DNA of 64,000 nucleotides, from assembly GCF_010731635.1 (NCBI RefSeq), contig NZ_AP022583.1, positions 4,402,001 through 4,466,000 on the forward strand, written 5' to 3'. The position numbers were made by a program, and so were the translations under genes. The notes beneath the pieces were generated by a model that was not told the DNA's origin, did no database searches, and saw only the letters and a program-made list of their open reading frames with translations. The DNA is from Mycobacterium noviomagense. GTDB taxonomy: Bacteria > Actinomycetota > Actinomycetes > Mycobacteriales > Mycobacteriaceae. Shown one piece after another: positions 35,636 to 42,831 of this stretch (positions are counted from its first letter, which is position 1; every line of letters starts with the position of its first letter).

Positions 35636-35848
35636 CCCGAATCAGGCGTTCATCAAACCGCAAATATCGTGGATTTGATGCACGACGCGATCACGCAGGT
35701 ACTTGAGCGTCTTCGCGAAAGGTCATTTTCGTAGAACCGCAACGGAAGGCCTTGGGCGGCAAACGAAATCGGTGGATGTGTCGGCGGTCGGGAGGGTCAA
35801 GGGTGCTGATTCGTCAGATGCGCTATGCAGTGGGTTACCGGTCAGTCG

Positions 35849-35871
35849 GCATATTCGATTCCCGCGTATTC
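35849..35871 (+). repeat. 23-bp dispersed repeat, copy C
   Basis: GCATATTCGATT followed by CCCGCGTATTC. Best match to both other copies. It is 68 bases from the end of the SDR remnant. Confidence 0.5.
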
Positions 35872-35938
35872 TGCTAGTGGCCAGAGTCGCGGCGGCTACC
35901 CGTCCGCCGCTAGCGGGTCATCGGGCCTGGTTACTGGT

Positions 35939-36097
35939 TTAGAGTTGTCCGGCCGAGTCCGCGGACAATTCGATGCCGGTAATGAAGCTAGCGTCGCCCG
36001 AGGCGAGGAAGAGTGCTGCTGCGGCGAGCTCGTAGGGGCCGGGCCGTCTCATGGGGACGTCTGCGGCTTGGTCGGCGAGCAGAGGATCCCTAACGGC
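35939..36097 (-). pseudogene. C-terminal remnant of a short-chain dehydrogenase
   Basis: On the minus strand, 52 codons to a TAA at 35939 read RAVRDPLLADQAADVPMR, RPGPYELAAAALFLASGD, ASFITGIELSADSAGQL. This is the SDR ending (R-G-P-E-A-A-LFLAS-DASFITG-EL--D-G). The catalytic YxxxK and cofactor parts are absent; the frame is cut off where the vapB promoter begins, so the module arrived there or a deletion removed the rest. Confidence 0.75.
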
Positions 36098-36124
36098 TCT
36101 TGAGCTACGATCTCCACTGCTGTC

Positions 36125-36140
36125 TCACCGGTGATACACT
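36125..36140 (+). promoter_or_regulatory. vapB promoter with operator-like palindrome
   Basis: A perfect 10-bp palindrome TCACCGGTGA (36125-36134) directly precedes the -10 hexamer TACACT (36135-36140). The vapB ATG begins 7 bases after it, so transcription would start at or next to the ATG, giving a leaderless mRNA. Repression by VapBC at the palindrome is inferred. Confidence 0.5.
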
Positions 36141-36147
36141 GGCGGTC

Positions 36148-36384
36148 ATGAGCACTGTTACCGTGCGCGATCTGCGGAATAAGGGCGGAGAGGTGCTTCG
36201 CCGCGTTGAACACGGCGAACGCATAGTGATTACACGCGATGGCACCGCCGTGGCCGAACTTCGCCCGCTCCCTCGTACGAGGGTCGGCCCGGCTGAACTG
36301 ATTCGTCGGCGCAAGAATCTTCCGCGGGTGAACCCATACGCCCTTCGGCGCGATGTCGACAACCTAATCGATCCGTCGCTATGA
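36148..36384 (+). CDS. vapB: Type II antitoxin VapB (Phd/YefM type)
   Basis: 78 residues. Seen: the DNA-binding N-terminus TVTVRDLRNKGGEVLRRVEHGERIVITRDG (in parts), and AVAELRPLPR in the Phd/YefM fold; the C-terminal tail (RRKNLPRVNPYALRRDVDNLIDPSL, in parts) would wrap the toxin. Its stop overlaps the vapC start by 4 bases (ATGA). The leaderless promoter is described separately. Upstream 16 open codons are not used. Confidence 0.88.
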   Translation: MSTVTVRDLRNKGGEVLRRVEHGERIVITRDGTAVAELRPLPRTRVGPAELIRRRKNLPRVNPYALRRDVDNLIDPSL

Positions 36385-36803
36385 CGGAGGCGCCGCGCGA
36401 GGGAATGCTGGACACCTCTACAGTGATCCTTCTCGGCGAGATCGCCGACCCAACCGAGCTTCCTGACGAAGCGGTGATAAGCGCGATAACACTGGCGGAG
36501 TTGTCTGTGGGTCCACATGTCGCGCACGACGATGCTGAGCGCAGTGCCCGTCAGCATCATCTACAGCAGGCTGAAGCCGACTTCGATGTAGTTCCATTCG
36601 ATGACGATTGCGCGCGGTCGTTTGGCGGCGTCGCCGCAGCGTTGCGCGCATCAGGGCGTAAGCCGGCTGCGCGCGCCTACGATGCGCTCATCGCAGCGAG
36701 TGCGATCGCGCATAAGGTGCCGCTATACACATGCAATCCAGACGACTTCACGGGAATACCGAGGCTGGAAGTCTGCCCGGTTACGAATCCACGTCAGCGA
36801 TAG
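36381..36803 (+). CDS. vapC: PIN-domain toxin VapC
   Basis: A ribonuclease toxin of 140 residues. Seen: the PIN acidic residues in order, D11 in MLDTS, E40 in ITLAEL, D101 in RAYDALIAASA and D121/D122 in CNPDDF, all needed for Mg binding, so it is likely active. It follows vapB by translational coupling. The stop lies 88 bases before the left end of the Tn7-like transposon. Confidence 0.88.
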   Translation: MTEAPREGMLDTSTVILLGEIADPTELPDEAVISAITLAELSVGPHVAHDDAERSARQHHLQQAEADFDVVPFDDDCARSFGGVAAALRASGRKPAARAYDALIAASAIAHKVPLYTCNPDDFTGIPRLEVCPVTNPRQR

Positions 36804-36886
36804 GGGAATAGGCCGGCACAGCTGGTCGTCGCTTGTGTGCCGATCGTTTCGAATGACTGGCTGCTCACAGGCCGTTGGCGGCTATT

Positions 36887-36891
36887 GCAGG
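36887..36891. repeat. Left target-site duplication (GCAGG)
   Basis: The five bases GCAGG directly before the TGTCC terminus match exactly the five bases after the right terminus, the 5-bp duplication expected of Tn7-like transposition. Confidence 0.9.
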
Positions 36892-36987
36892 TGTCCAGTC
36901 TCAATCAATCTGACACTGGTGAGCGGGCGTTATGCCAGAAATTTGACGCGGCGCGGACAGTGAAGCGTCTCAATGTAACTGGCACTT
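36892..36987 (+). repeat. Left transposon end with two putative TnsB sites
   Basis: The terminus TGTCC is followed by site 1, GTCTCAATCAATCTGACACT (36898-36917), and site 2, GTCTCAATGTAACTGGCACT (36967-36986), 69 bases apart. They match the three right-end sites in inverted orientation. Confidence 0.8.
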
Positions 36988-37019
36988 CTGTCCAGGGGCT
37001 CGCAATGTCTCCTGTCGTG

Positions 37020-37108
37020 TGTTGACCCCCGGCGGGCGCACCAGCACGCGCGTTTGGTCGGTCATGACCACAGGTGCAGGCACTGGCGACGCCATTCCGA
37101 TCGGCGTA
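37020..37108 (-). pseudogene. Relic of a second, diverged tnsA 5' end
   Basis: Bases 37066-37108 match 46610-46652, the region spanning the start of the intact tnsA, at 39 of 43 positions. The minus-strand reading is MASPVPAPVVMTDQTRVLVRPPG against MEPPVPAPVV...MTDETLVLARLPG, with six codons missing; similarity fades near 37020. Only the N-terminus remains. It shows that a related element once occupied this place or contributed the left part of the present one. The 137 bases from here to the methyltransferase hold nothing I recognise. Confidence 0.75.
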
Positions 37109-37245
37109 GCGCTGCTGGTCGGTGAGCGGTGGAGGCTCCGGCAACATGGTCGTTGACAGCGGCATGTTGGTGGCCGGCGCGGTCGTGTGTCGTTTTCACC
37201 TTGCGGGGCCACGGATTTACCGCACGATGAGACATAATTCCTTCC

Positions 37246-37908
37246 TTAAGCAGATAAGCCAGGGCGTCGGCGCGATAGTTCGAAGCGGCGGATCTGCAGG
37301 CGGCCACTTTGCAGGCCGACTTTGAGCGGGAGCGGGATGCGGGTGTGGCGCTGGATCTCGCTGACGGGCACCACGGCACTGGTCTGCAGTTCCCACGCGG
37401 GGAGGCGGCGGCGCAGATCCTGCTCGGAGATGCCGGCAACGATGCCGGGGATTTTGGTGCAGCCGGCCATGAGGAGCAGTGCCCCGGGGGCCGCGACGCG
37501 GGTGACACCCTCGGCGTAGGCGTCTCGCCGGTTCTTGGCCAGGCCGTAGTAGCAGCCGCTGTCGTTGATCAGCGTGTAGCCGTCGCCGACGCTCAGGTCA
37601 TCGAGTCGGGTCACATCACCTTGGAGGAATCGTGCGTTCGCTGCGTCGCCGATCGCTCGGGATCGCGCGATGTCGATGGCGCGGCCGATCACGTCGATGC
37701 CTAACGCGTCCCAGCCTTGGCGGGCAAGGTAAACAGTGTTGCGTCCCGCCCCGCAGCCGAGGTCAAGCGCGCGGCCCGGTGGGAGTCGGTGTTGGCCTTC
37801 GATGTGCTCCACCAGCCATCGGTCTGGGACGTCGGAGGCCATCAGCGACTCGTTCGATCCGATGCGGGACAACGCCTGATATACAAGGCGCAAGACGTCA
37901 CGGTTCAT
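37246..37908 (-). CDS. Class I SAM-dependent methyltransferase (cargo)
   Basis: 220 residues. Seen: SAM-binding motif ALDLGCGAGRNTVYLARQGW, acidic GIDVIGRAIDIAR, GDVTRL and a LINDSGCYYGL segment in the place of motif IV. Proteins starting NRDVLRLVYQALSRIGSNESLMASDVPDRWLVEH (in parts) are common in mycobacteria as small methyltransferases of unknown substrate. It is the last gene of the transposon cargo operon on this strand, 65 bases after the alpha/beta hydrolase. Confidence 0.85.
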   Translation of the reverse strand: MNRDVLRLVYQALSRIGSNESLMASDVPDRWLVEHIEGQHRLPPGRALDLGCGAGRNTVYLARQGWDALGIDVIGRAIDIARSRAIGDAANARFLQGDVTRLDDLSVGDGYTLINDSGCYYGLAKNRRDAYAEGVTRVAAPGALLLMAGCTKIPGIVAGISEQDLRRRLPAWELQTSAVVPVSEIQRHTRIPLPLKVGLQSGRLQIRRFELSRRRPGLSA

Positions 37909-37973
37909 ACGTGATCCCTTCTGGTGTCGACGGTTGCGGTGTCCGAGCTATTACGTATCGCCTGGGGGCGTGC

Positions 37974-38759
37974 TCACCGGAGTTGCGGTTCGCCCGTCGC
38001 TGGTTCCAGCAGAAGCCGCGCGACCTCGTGCGGCATGGTGATCATGGCGCGGTGCGTGGTGGGTAGTCGGCGGTGGCGCCAGTTTGGGCCGCGAGGCGGT
38101 CGCAGCCTGGGGTGCAATGCGGAGCGGAAGCCGGTCATCAGCAGCTGGCCGACTAAGGTCCCGCCGGTGCAAACGATGTAGGTCCGCGGGATGCTGCTCA
38201 TCAGGTCAGGGTGGGTCATATGGATGGGTTCCTCGAACATCCTCAACGGTGCTCCAGTTACGTTCTGGTCGGCCGGATCCTCGTGGTGGCCTTCAAAAAA
38301 GCCGATGACGCGGCTCACGATCTTGCCGAGATGGGGTAGCCACGCCCCGGCCGGTAACCACCATCCGTCTCCGTGGGCCACGGCTTGCTTGCGCATCCTG
38401 TTGACGAGGCGGGGGATGATATCGGCGACGGCTTCGCCATCGTGCGGCGCCATCGCGTCGAGATAGATCAGGTGGGCGATCCGGTCAGGGATTTCTCCGG
38501 CTATGGCGGTGATAACCATGCCGCCGTAGCTGTGACCGACAAGGATGACGTCTCGAAGATCGTTGGTGTGGAATAGCTCGATGACATCTTGCACCTGTGC
38601 GTACAGGCCGGTCTCGGAGCTGGCGAGATGAGCCCGCTCGCCGATGCCCAACAGTGTGGGTGTATAGACGCGATGGCCGACCTGACGCAATAGGGTCGCG
38701 ACGGGAATCCATCTGCGACCGCTGTCAAATCCGCCGTGGACGAGCACATAGGTTGCCAC
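37974..38759 (-). CDS. Alpha/beta hydrolase (cargo)
   Basis: A 261-residue hydrolase of the small esterase group related to methylesterases and salicylate-type esterases. Seen: MATYVLVHGGFDSGRRW with the oxyanion HG, TPTLLGIGERAHL, nucleophile VGHSYGGMVI and a His in LPTTHRAMITMP. The acidic residue is probably in the CTGG region near residue 200, where the usual sequence is altered (YIVCTGGTLVGQLLMTGF), so the catalytic triad needs checking. It belongs to the transposon cargo operon. Confidence 0.82.
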   Translation of the reverse strand: MATYVLVHGGFDSGRRWIPVATLLRQVGHRVYTPTLLGIGERAHLASSETGLYAQVQDVIELFHTNDLRDVILVGHSYGGMVITAIAGEIPDRIAHLIYLDAMAPHDGEAVADIIPRLVNRMRKQAVAHGDGWWLPAGAWLPHLGKIVSRVIGFFEGHHEDPADQNVTGAPLRMFEEPIHMTHPDLMSSIPRTYIVCTGGTLVGQLLMTGFRSALHPRLRPPRGPNWRHRRLPTTHRAMITMPHEVARLLLEPATGEPQLR

Positions 38760-38808
38760 CCTGGTTACCCTCGCTTTCTGTCACATGGCCGATCGGCGGC
38801 AGTGCGAT

Positions 38809-39038
38809 TTACGCGCACGACTCGGGCAGATTCACGCCAGCAGTGTCGAGATCCTCTTGGATGTCGTGGATGGTGATCGAGAAGACTTTTCCGCCCGTGG
38901 CGGCACGGTCGAGGAGGTGGAAAAAGCAGATATGCCGAAAACCTTGCTCGCGCTGGGTGTACGGCACATCTCTTCTTCCAGCATCGCGAGCATGTCACGA
39001 ATATCCGCCGGGTAGACTGGGCAGCGCGACTTCACCAT
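38809..39038 (-). pseudogene. Small frameshifted cargo gene
   Basis: From ATG 39038 the reading is MVKSRCPVYPADIRDMLAML, EEEMCR. The frame then must shift (near 38965) to continue YTQREQGFRHICFFHLLD, RAATGGKVFSITIHDIQ, EDLDTAGVNLPESCA and stop at 38809. The span, 230 bases, is 76 codons plus 2, so one base is missing. Both parts are clearly protein-like and uninterrupted otherwise. The unshifted frame instead ends in Ser/Thr-rich non-protein sequence. I do not recognise the family. It lies between the hydrolase and the solute-binding-like gene, in the only gap of more than 300 bases in the operon. Confidence 0.65.
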
Positions 39039-39108
39039 TCTGGCATACAGCTTCAAACTGACTCCTCCCGTATTGCATTGCGCCCGTGGTTGATTGGCGG
39101 GCGCACAG

Positions 39109-40026
39109 CTAGCACTCGATGAGTTGAGCCGCGGTAATTCTGTCCTGTTCGGCCGTATGTTCGGCCCAGCACGCATAGTGGATATCAAGTTTGCGCTGGA
39201 CATAGCGCTCATCAATCACCATGTCGAAGCCGTTGAACACGTAGTGTCCATCGGGGTCGATACCCGGCAGACGGGTGATCATCGCTCTGACCGCTGCCTG
39301 GGCGTCGTCTGGGTGGCTGTTCACATACGTGGTGCCCTGTTTTAGGGCCGTGCGGAATGCCGACACGGTAGCGGGGTTCTTTTGCGCGTAGTCGCGCGTG
39401 GTCCACACTGCGCTCTGCGGCTGATCCTGCCAGCCCCAACGCTCGTCAAAGAGATTGATCAACACCCTCGCGTTTAACTGAAGTCGAAACGTCGTGCAAT
39501 AGGGGTCGGGAAGGCAAATCGCATCCGCCTGCTTGCTTGCCAATGCCGATCCGAGCGAAAAGATTGGTATCGGCAGGAACTCAACGCGGCTGCGGTCGAC
39601 TTTCAGCTGACCGAGGATGTCCCACACCAACTCATGGGCGGTTGACCCCAGACCGGGCACACCGATGCGCACATCGATGAGATCATTGGGCTCCCTAAAG
39701 TTTGAGTCGGGTAGGACAAGCAAATTGCACCAGCCCGAGCGGGCGACCGCGAACCCTGTCACAGCCAGGAGCTTGACTCGTTTCTGCTGTACGGTCTCCG
39801 CTGCCGTTGACCATCCGGCCACGAGGAAGTCAGCTTGGCCATCCAGCAGGGGAGACATGTCGTTGGCATCGGTGTAGGGCTGCAGAACGACCCGATCGAA
39901 ACCGGCTTGATCGAAGTACCCTTGCTCAAGAGCCCATCGGGCCGGTAGCGCTCCCGGCGGCTGATTTCCGGCATCATTCGTCCTCCAATGCGCGGCGCGG
40001 CATCGAGCGATCCAGGCCGGCCGCAC
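39109..40026 (-). CDS. Solute-binding-like protein without signal peptide (cargo)
   Basis: Resembles NMT1/SsuA/TauA-type substrate-binding proteins: ALEQGYFDQAGFDRVVLQPY, MSPLLDGQADFLVAGWST, IGVPGLGSTAHELVWDIL and ADAICLPDPYCTTFRL. The first ~25 residues are not a signal peptide and the first beta strand of the fold seems missing, so it is probably cytoplasmic or degenerate. No permease or ATPase is next to it. The GTG start overlaps the preceding stop by one base (TAGTG), so the gene is translated by coupling. It could serve as a soluble ligand binder. Confidence 0.75.
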   Translation of the reverse strand: MRPAWIARCRAAHWRTNDAGNQPPGALPARWALEQGYFDQAGFDRVVLQPYTDANDMSPLLDGQADFLVAGWSTAAETVQQKRVKLLAVTGFAVARSGWCNLLVLPDSNFREPNDLIDVRIGVPGLGSTAHELVWDILGQLKVDRSRVEFLPIPIFSLGSALASKQADAICLPDPYCTTFRLQLNARVLINLFDERWGWQDQPQSAVWTTRDYAQKNPATVSAFRTALKQGTTYVNSHPDDAQAAVRAMITRLPGIDPDGHYVFNGFDMVIDERYVQRKLDIHYACWAEHTAEQDRITAAQLIEC

Positions 40027-41228
40027 TAGGACCGCGCCCTCCAGCCAACCTTGGCCAGGGTGCTCCCGAGTCGGCGAGCGTCTTCGGACAGCCGCGACCT
40101 GACAACGTGGGTGACCAGCCGGCCCACACGGACTTGCACCAGCTTTGACAGCGCGTCACGCTCCGCCGCTGTGGTGCGGTCGGCCACCGCCGCGTGAATG
40201 TGCTCGGTGGCCGTTGCCGCTAGCTCATTGATCAGCGCGTCGCGATCGACATGCCGCTCTTCTGCCATGTCGGTGAGGCTCTCGCCGGCGAAGTAGCGCT
40301 GACGAATCTCCTTGACACTCAGCCCGATGATCTCGCTGGCCCGCCGGGCCACCGCGCCCACGGCGGCCGGTGCTGCAGACGGGTCGCGGGGGACTCTCTG
40401 CGGCTGGTAGTCCGCGGGGAACCAGGTGGCCGCGTTCCCGTCGACCAGGCGGGAAATCCGCCCTGCCAGCAGAGTCTGCAACGCCGGGATTTCCTCGGCC
40501 GTTAACCGGCCCACAGCCACAACATCTTTCAGCGGCTCGATCAAGACACTGACTATGGTGCTGACGAGCACAGAGCGGTCCACCCCCTGACTGGCAGCGA
40601 TTTGGACGGGGCTTTCGCCTGCGTACAGTCGCTGTCGGATCTGCTCTGTGGTCAGCCCGAGAACCTCGGTTACACGATCGATCACCGCCGTGAGCTTGGC
40701 AGGGATGCCCATGTGATGGTCCATAATGTGGTCCACCCGCGCCGATAGCAATATCGCTAGTGCATCGCGTTGCTCGTCGCTGATGGCGGCGGAATCGACA
40801 GACTGATCGAGGGTTTTGATCGTCACATCGGTCATCTCGCGCACCAGACGATCCCGCCCTATCTCCCCGCCGAAACGGCTGGCGATATCGGCCCAACTGT
40901 CACCCGCGAAGGCCTGGGCGATGATCTCCGGACGCTCTGAACCCATCACCTCGCTGCTTTGGCGCCAAACGTTTCCCCGCAACCCGCTGTCAGCTCCACC
41001 GTGGGGCACACCCATCATCATGGCCACGGCCCCCGAGATGACGTTGAGTGCCCGGCCCAGCACCAGACGCTTCCCAGCCTCCGGCACCAGGTTGCCCTGT
41101 GCGTCGTAGAGCCCGCGATCGCGCGCCTCGCGACGAAGCGCCAAAGCTTGACTTTCCGTTAACGTGCCGGCCCCCACCAGGCTGTCGAAGACATCGTCCT
41201 GCCGGTCTTGCGCGTCGGTATCAACCAT
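40026..41228 (-). CDS. Three-repeat helical protein (cargo), function unknown
   Basis: About 400 residues made of three similar units of ~100 residues. Each has an HTH-like part (I-Q-AGDSWADIA-R-G; LTTEQIRQRLYAGESPVQIA; LSVKEIRQRYFAGESLTDMA), followed by a helix and an L--GRI--LV-type segment (ALAILLSARVDHIM, ALQTLLAGRISRLV, ALSKLVQVRVGRLV). A GLYDAQGNLVPEAGKRL stretch precedes them. Such units recur in actinobacterial proteins of unknown role, often exported ones; here there is no signal peptide. It is the first gene of the cargo operon and is divergent from marR, so the MarR operator controls it. The ATG at 41228 is preferred to 41255. Confidence 0.75.
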   Translation of the reverse strand: MVDTDAQDRQDDVFDSLVGAGTLTESQALALRREARDRGLYDAQGNLVPEAGKRLVLGRALNVISGAVAMMMGVPHGGADSGLRGNVWRQSSEVMGSERPEIIAQAFAGDSWADIASRFGGEIGRDRLVREMTDVTIKTLDQSVDSAAISDEQRDALAILLSARVDHIMDHHMGIPAKLTAVIDRVTEVLGLTTEQIRQRLYAGESPVQIAASQGVDRSVLVSTIVSVLIEPLKDVVAVGRLTAEEIPALQTLLAGRISRLVDGNAATWFPADYQPQRVPRDPSAAPAAVGAVARRASEIIGLSVKEIRQRYFAGESLTDMAEERHVDRDALINELAATATEHIHAAVADRTTAAERDALSKLVQVRVGRLVTHVVRSRLSEDARRLGSTLAKVGWRARS

Positions 41229-41281
41229 TCGTACCTGCCAACTTCCACGAACCATCGACGAACTTGTCGCCCAGGCGATGC

Positions 41282-41304
41282 TTAGTTTAGCAAAAACAAA
41301 CTAA
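41282..41304. promoter_or_regulatory. Putative MarR operator between divergent cargo genes
   Basis: A perfect inverted repeat TTAGTTT-N9-AAACTAA lies 18-40 bases before the marR start and 54 after the other gene's start, in an AT-rich stretch unlike its surroundings. This size and AT character fit MarR-family operators. It would control marR and the leftward cargo operon together. Confidence 0.65.
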
Positions 41305-41321
41305 AACGCTAGACTCTTTCC

Positions 41322-41840
41322 GTGGGAGATATTGGCCTGAGAGCCCCGACGGAAGCCGCCACGGCGCAGCAGCCTGGGCAGCCAGCACCGCTTGCGCCTG
41401 GCTCCGACCTCGATCAGCAGATCCGCGTACTACTGGGCTTTTTCATCCGTTTCTCTACCACCCGCCGTCGAGACCACGTTCAACTCCCAGGCAGCCCGAA
41501 CGACTTCGCGCGCCTCACTGCCCGCCACCTGAGCGCCGCCGCTCAGTTGTTCCTTCGGGGTCCGCTCACCGTCGGCGAGCTTGCCGAGCAGCTTGACGTG
41601 ACCTATGCGACCGCCAGCCTCGTGGCAACCGATCTCGAGCGGGCTGGCGCGATCGAGCGTGAACGAGACCCAGCCGACGGCCGACGCGTGGTCCTGCGCC
41701 TCCATCCCACCATTGGTATCAACGCCATGAAGCAGCGGATCGAGCCGATGCGCCGCACGCTGGAGCAACTCGACGAGGCCGAGCGCAACACATTCGTGAA
41801 GGCGATGAGTATCTTCATCGAGGAGTTAGAGAGACGCTAA
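41322..41840 (+). CDS. MarR-family transcriptional regulator (cargo)
   Basis: 172 residues from a GTG. Seen: a helical dimer N-terminus, winged helix with LTVGELAEQLDVTYATASLVATDLERAGAIERERDPADGRRVVLRL (recognition helix TYATASLVATDLERAG, wing DPADGRRV), and C-terminal RRTLEQLDEAERNTFVKAM. MarR proteins usually repress until a small, often phenolic, ligand binds. It is divergent from the three-repeat gene and convergent with tniQ. Confidence 0.88.
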   Translation: MGDIGLRAPTEAATAQQPGQPAPLAPGSDLDQQIRVLLGFFIRFSTTRRRDHVQLPGSPNDFARLTARHLSAAAQLFLRGPLTVGELAEQLDVTYATASLVATDLERAGAIERERDPADGRRVVLRLHPTIGINAMKQRIEPMRRTLEQLDEAERNTFVKAMSIFIEELERR

Positions 41841-41934
41841 AACGCTGAGTTCGAGCAATTCGTTATGGAAACCCGCAGCGCCGTACAGATCCGCTTGCTG
41901 TTGGTGGTCACGTCGCGATCACCTCATCGGACCG

Positions 41935-42831
41935 TTAAGCGAGGCCACCGTTCCAGGACTTTGCGCGGCGGGGTAGAACGGATTCACCTGCCGATCGGTA
42001 GCGAGCGGGCAGCGACGAGTACCGCAGTAGCTTGAATTGAGTATCGTCCGGTATACGGTCATGAGAGGCGGCTCGTCGCAGTTCGTTGGTCAAGGTGCGA
42101 ACGACCGCCCAGATTCTCTCAACCCCTCGCCAGAGGTCTGATCGGTCGTCGACGCGCAGTGCGGCTGCGAACTGGGCAGTGACGTGTGCATAACGGACAG
42201 GCGTGGCAAGGCTCGGATTGCACGCAGTGTCGAGAAATTGTGTGCTGGTGAGCATCTGAGCAATCGCGACTTGCTCCCGATAGGCAAGTGCCTCGATTGC
42301 AGGGATTCCAGTTGTGGTCCGTCGCCGTTCGAGTTCATCACCGCCCAGCGCCACGACCGCCGTCTCCAGACCGATCATCATGGCCGTGCAGTCAAATACG
42401 AGTCCCCTGCTTCGGAACAGAGCACGGAACCGTCGTTCAGCGCTTAACGCGGGACGGTAGTCCCGAATATCCAATTGAGGCTGTCCAACCCAGCGACGGT
42501 GGCGCAGGCAAACCATACCTGTGCCAGGAATTCTGCCCACAGCGACTTCTCCGCGGGTGCAGTGTAGACATAGGTTTCGTTCGTGGATCACGTTGTCTTC
42601 CAGCGTGGTAGGAGCGCAAAATGCATCAGCCCGTAGTAATCCAAGTTGCCGCCAGGCCTCTGGTCGGCCATGGGCAGAACGCGCCCTCGATTTCAGGTCG
42701 CCGCTATCCACTAATGCCGTCTCGACTGCTTTCACGGTCGTGTGGTTTTGCACCGATGCACGGTGTGCGAAGGAGTCGACAGTTTCCCCGGCGTAGATCT
42801 TCGTCCGGATCGGCAGTGGCTTGAGCTTCAT
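41935..42831 (-). CDS. tniQ: TniQ/TnsD-family target-site protein
   Basis: 298 residues, short for TnsD but normal for TniQ. Seen: the N-terminal KLKPLPIRTKIYAGETVDSFAHRAS and the zinc finger CLHC...CLRHRRW (C88, C91, C108, H111). The rest is helical and carries a second region (RRFRALFRSRGLVFDCTAMM). TniQ-family proteins choose the target site and pass it to TnsC. It starts by overlapping the tnsC stop (ATGA). The open frame before this ATG overlaps tnsC and is not used. Its DNA target is unknown; the insertion is 88 bases after vapC. Confidence 0.85.
   Translation of the reverse strand: MKLKPLPIRTKIYAGETVDSFAHRASVQNHTTVKAVETALVDSGDLKSRARSAHGRPEAWRQLGLLRADAFCAPTTLEDNVIHERNLCLHCTRGEVAVGRIPGTGMVCLRHRRWVGQPQLDIRDYRPALSAERRFRALFRSRGLVFDCTAMMIGLETAVVALGGDELERRRTTTGIPAIEALAYREQVAIAQMLTSTQFLDTACNPSLATPVRYAHVTAQFAAALRVDDRSDLWRGVERIWAVVRTLTNELRRAASHDRIPDDTQFKLLRYSSLPARYRSAGESVLPRRAKSWNGGLA

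Noticed and set aside
39050..39090. A fourth copy of the 23-bp repeat
   Set aside because: Only CTCCCGTATTG resembles the core and gaps are needed to align the rest.
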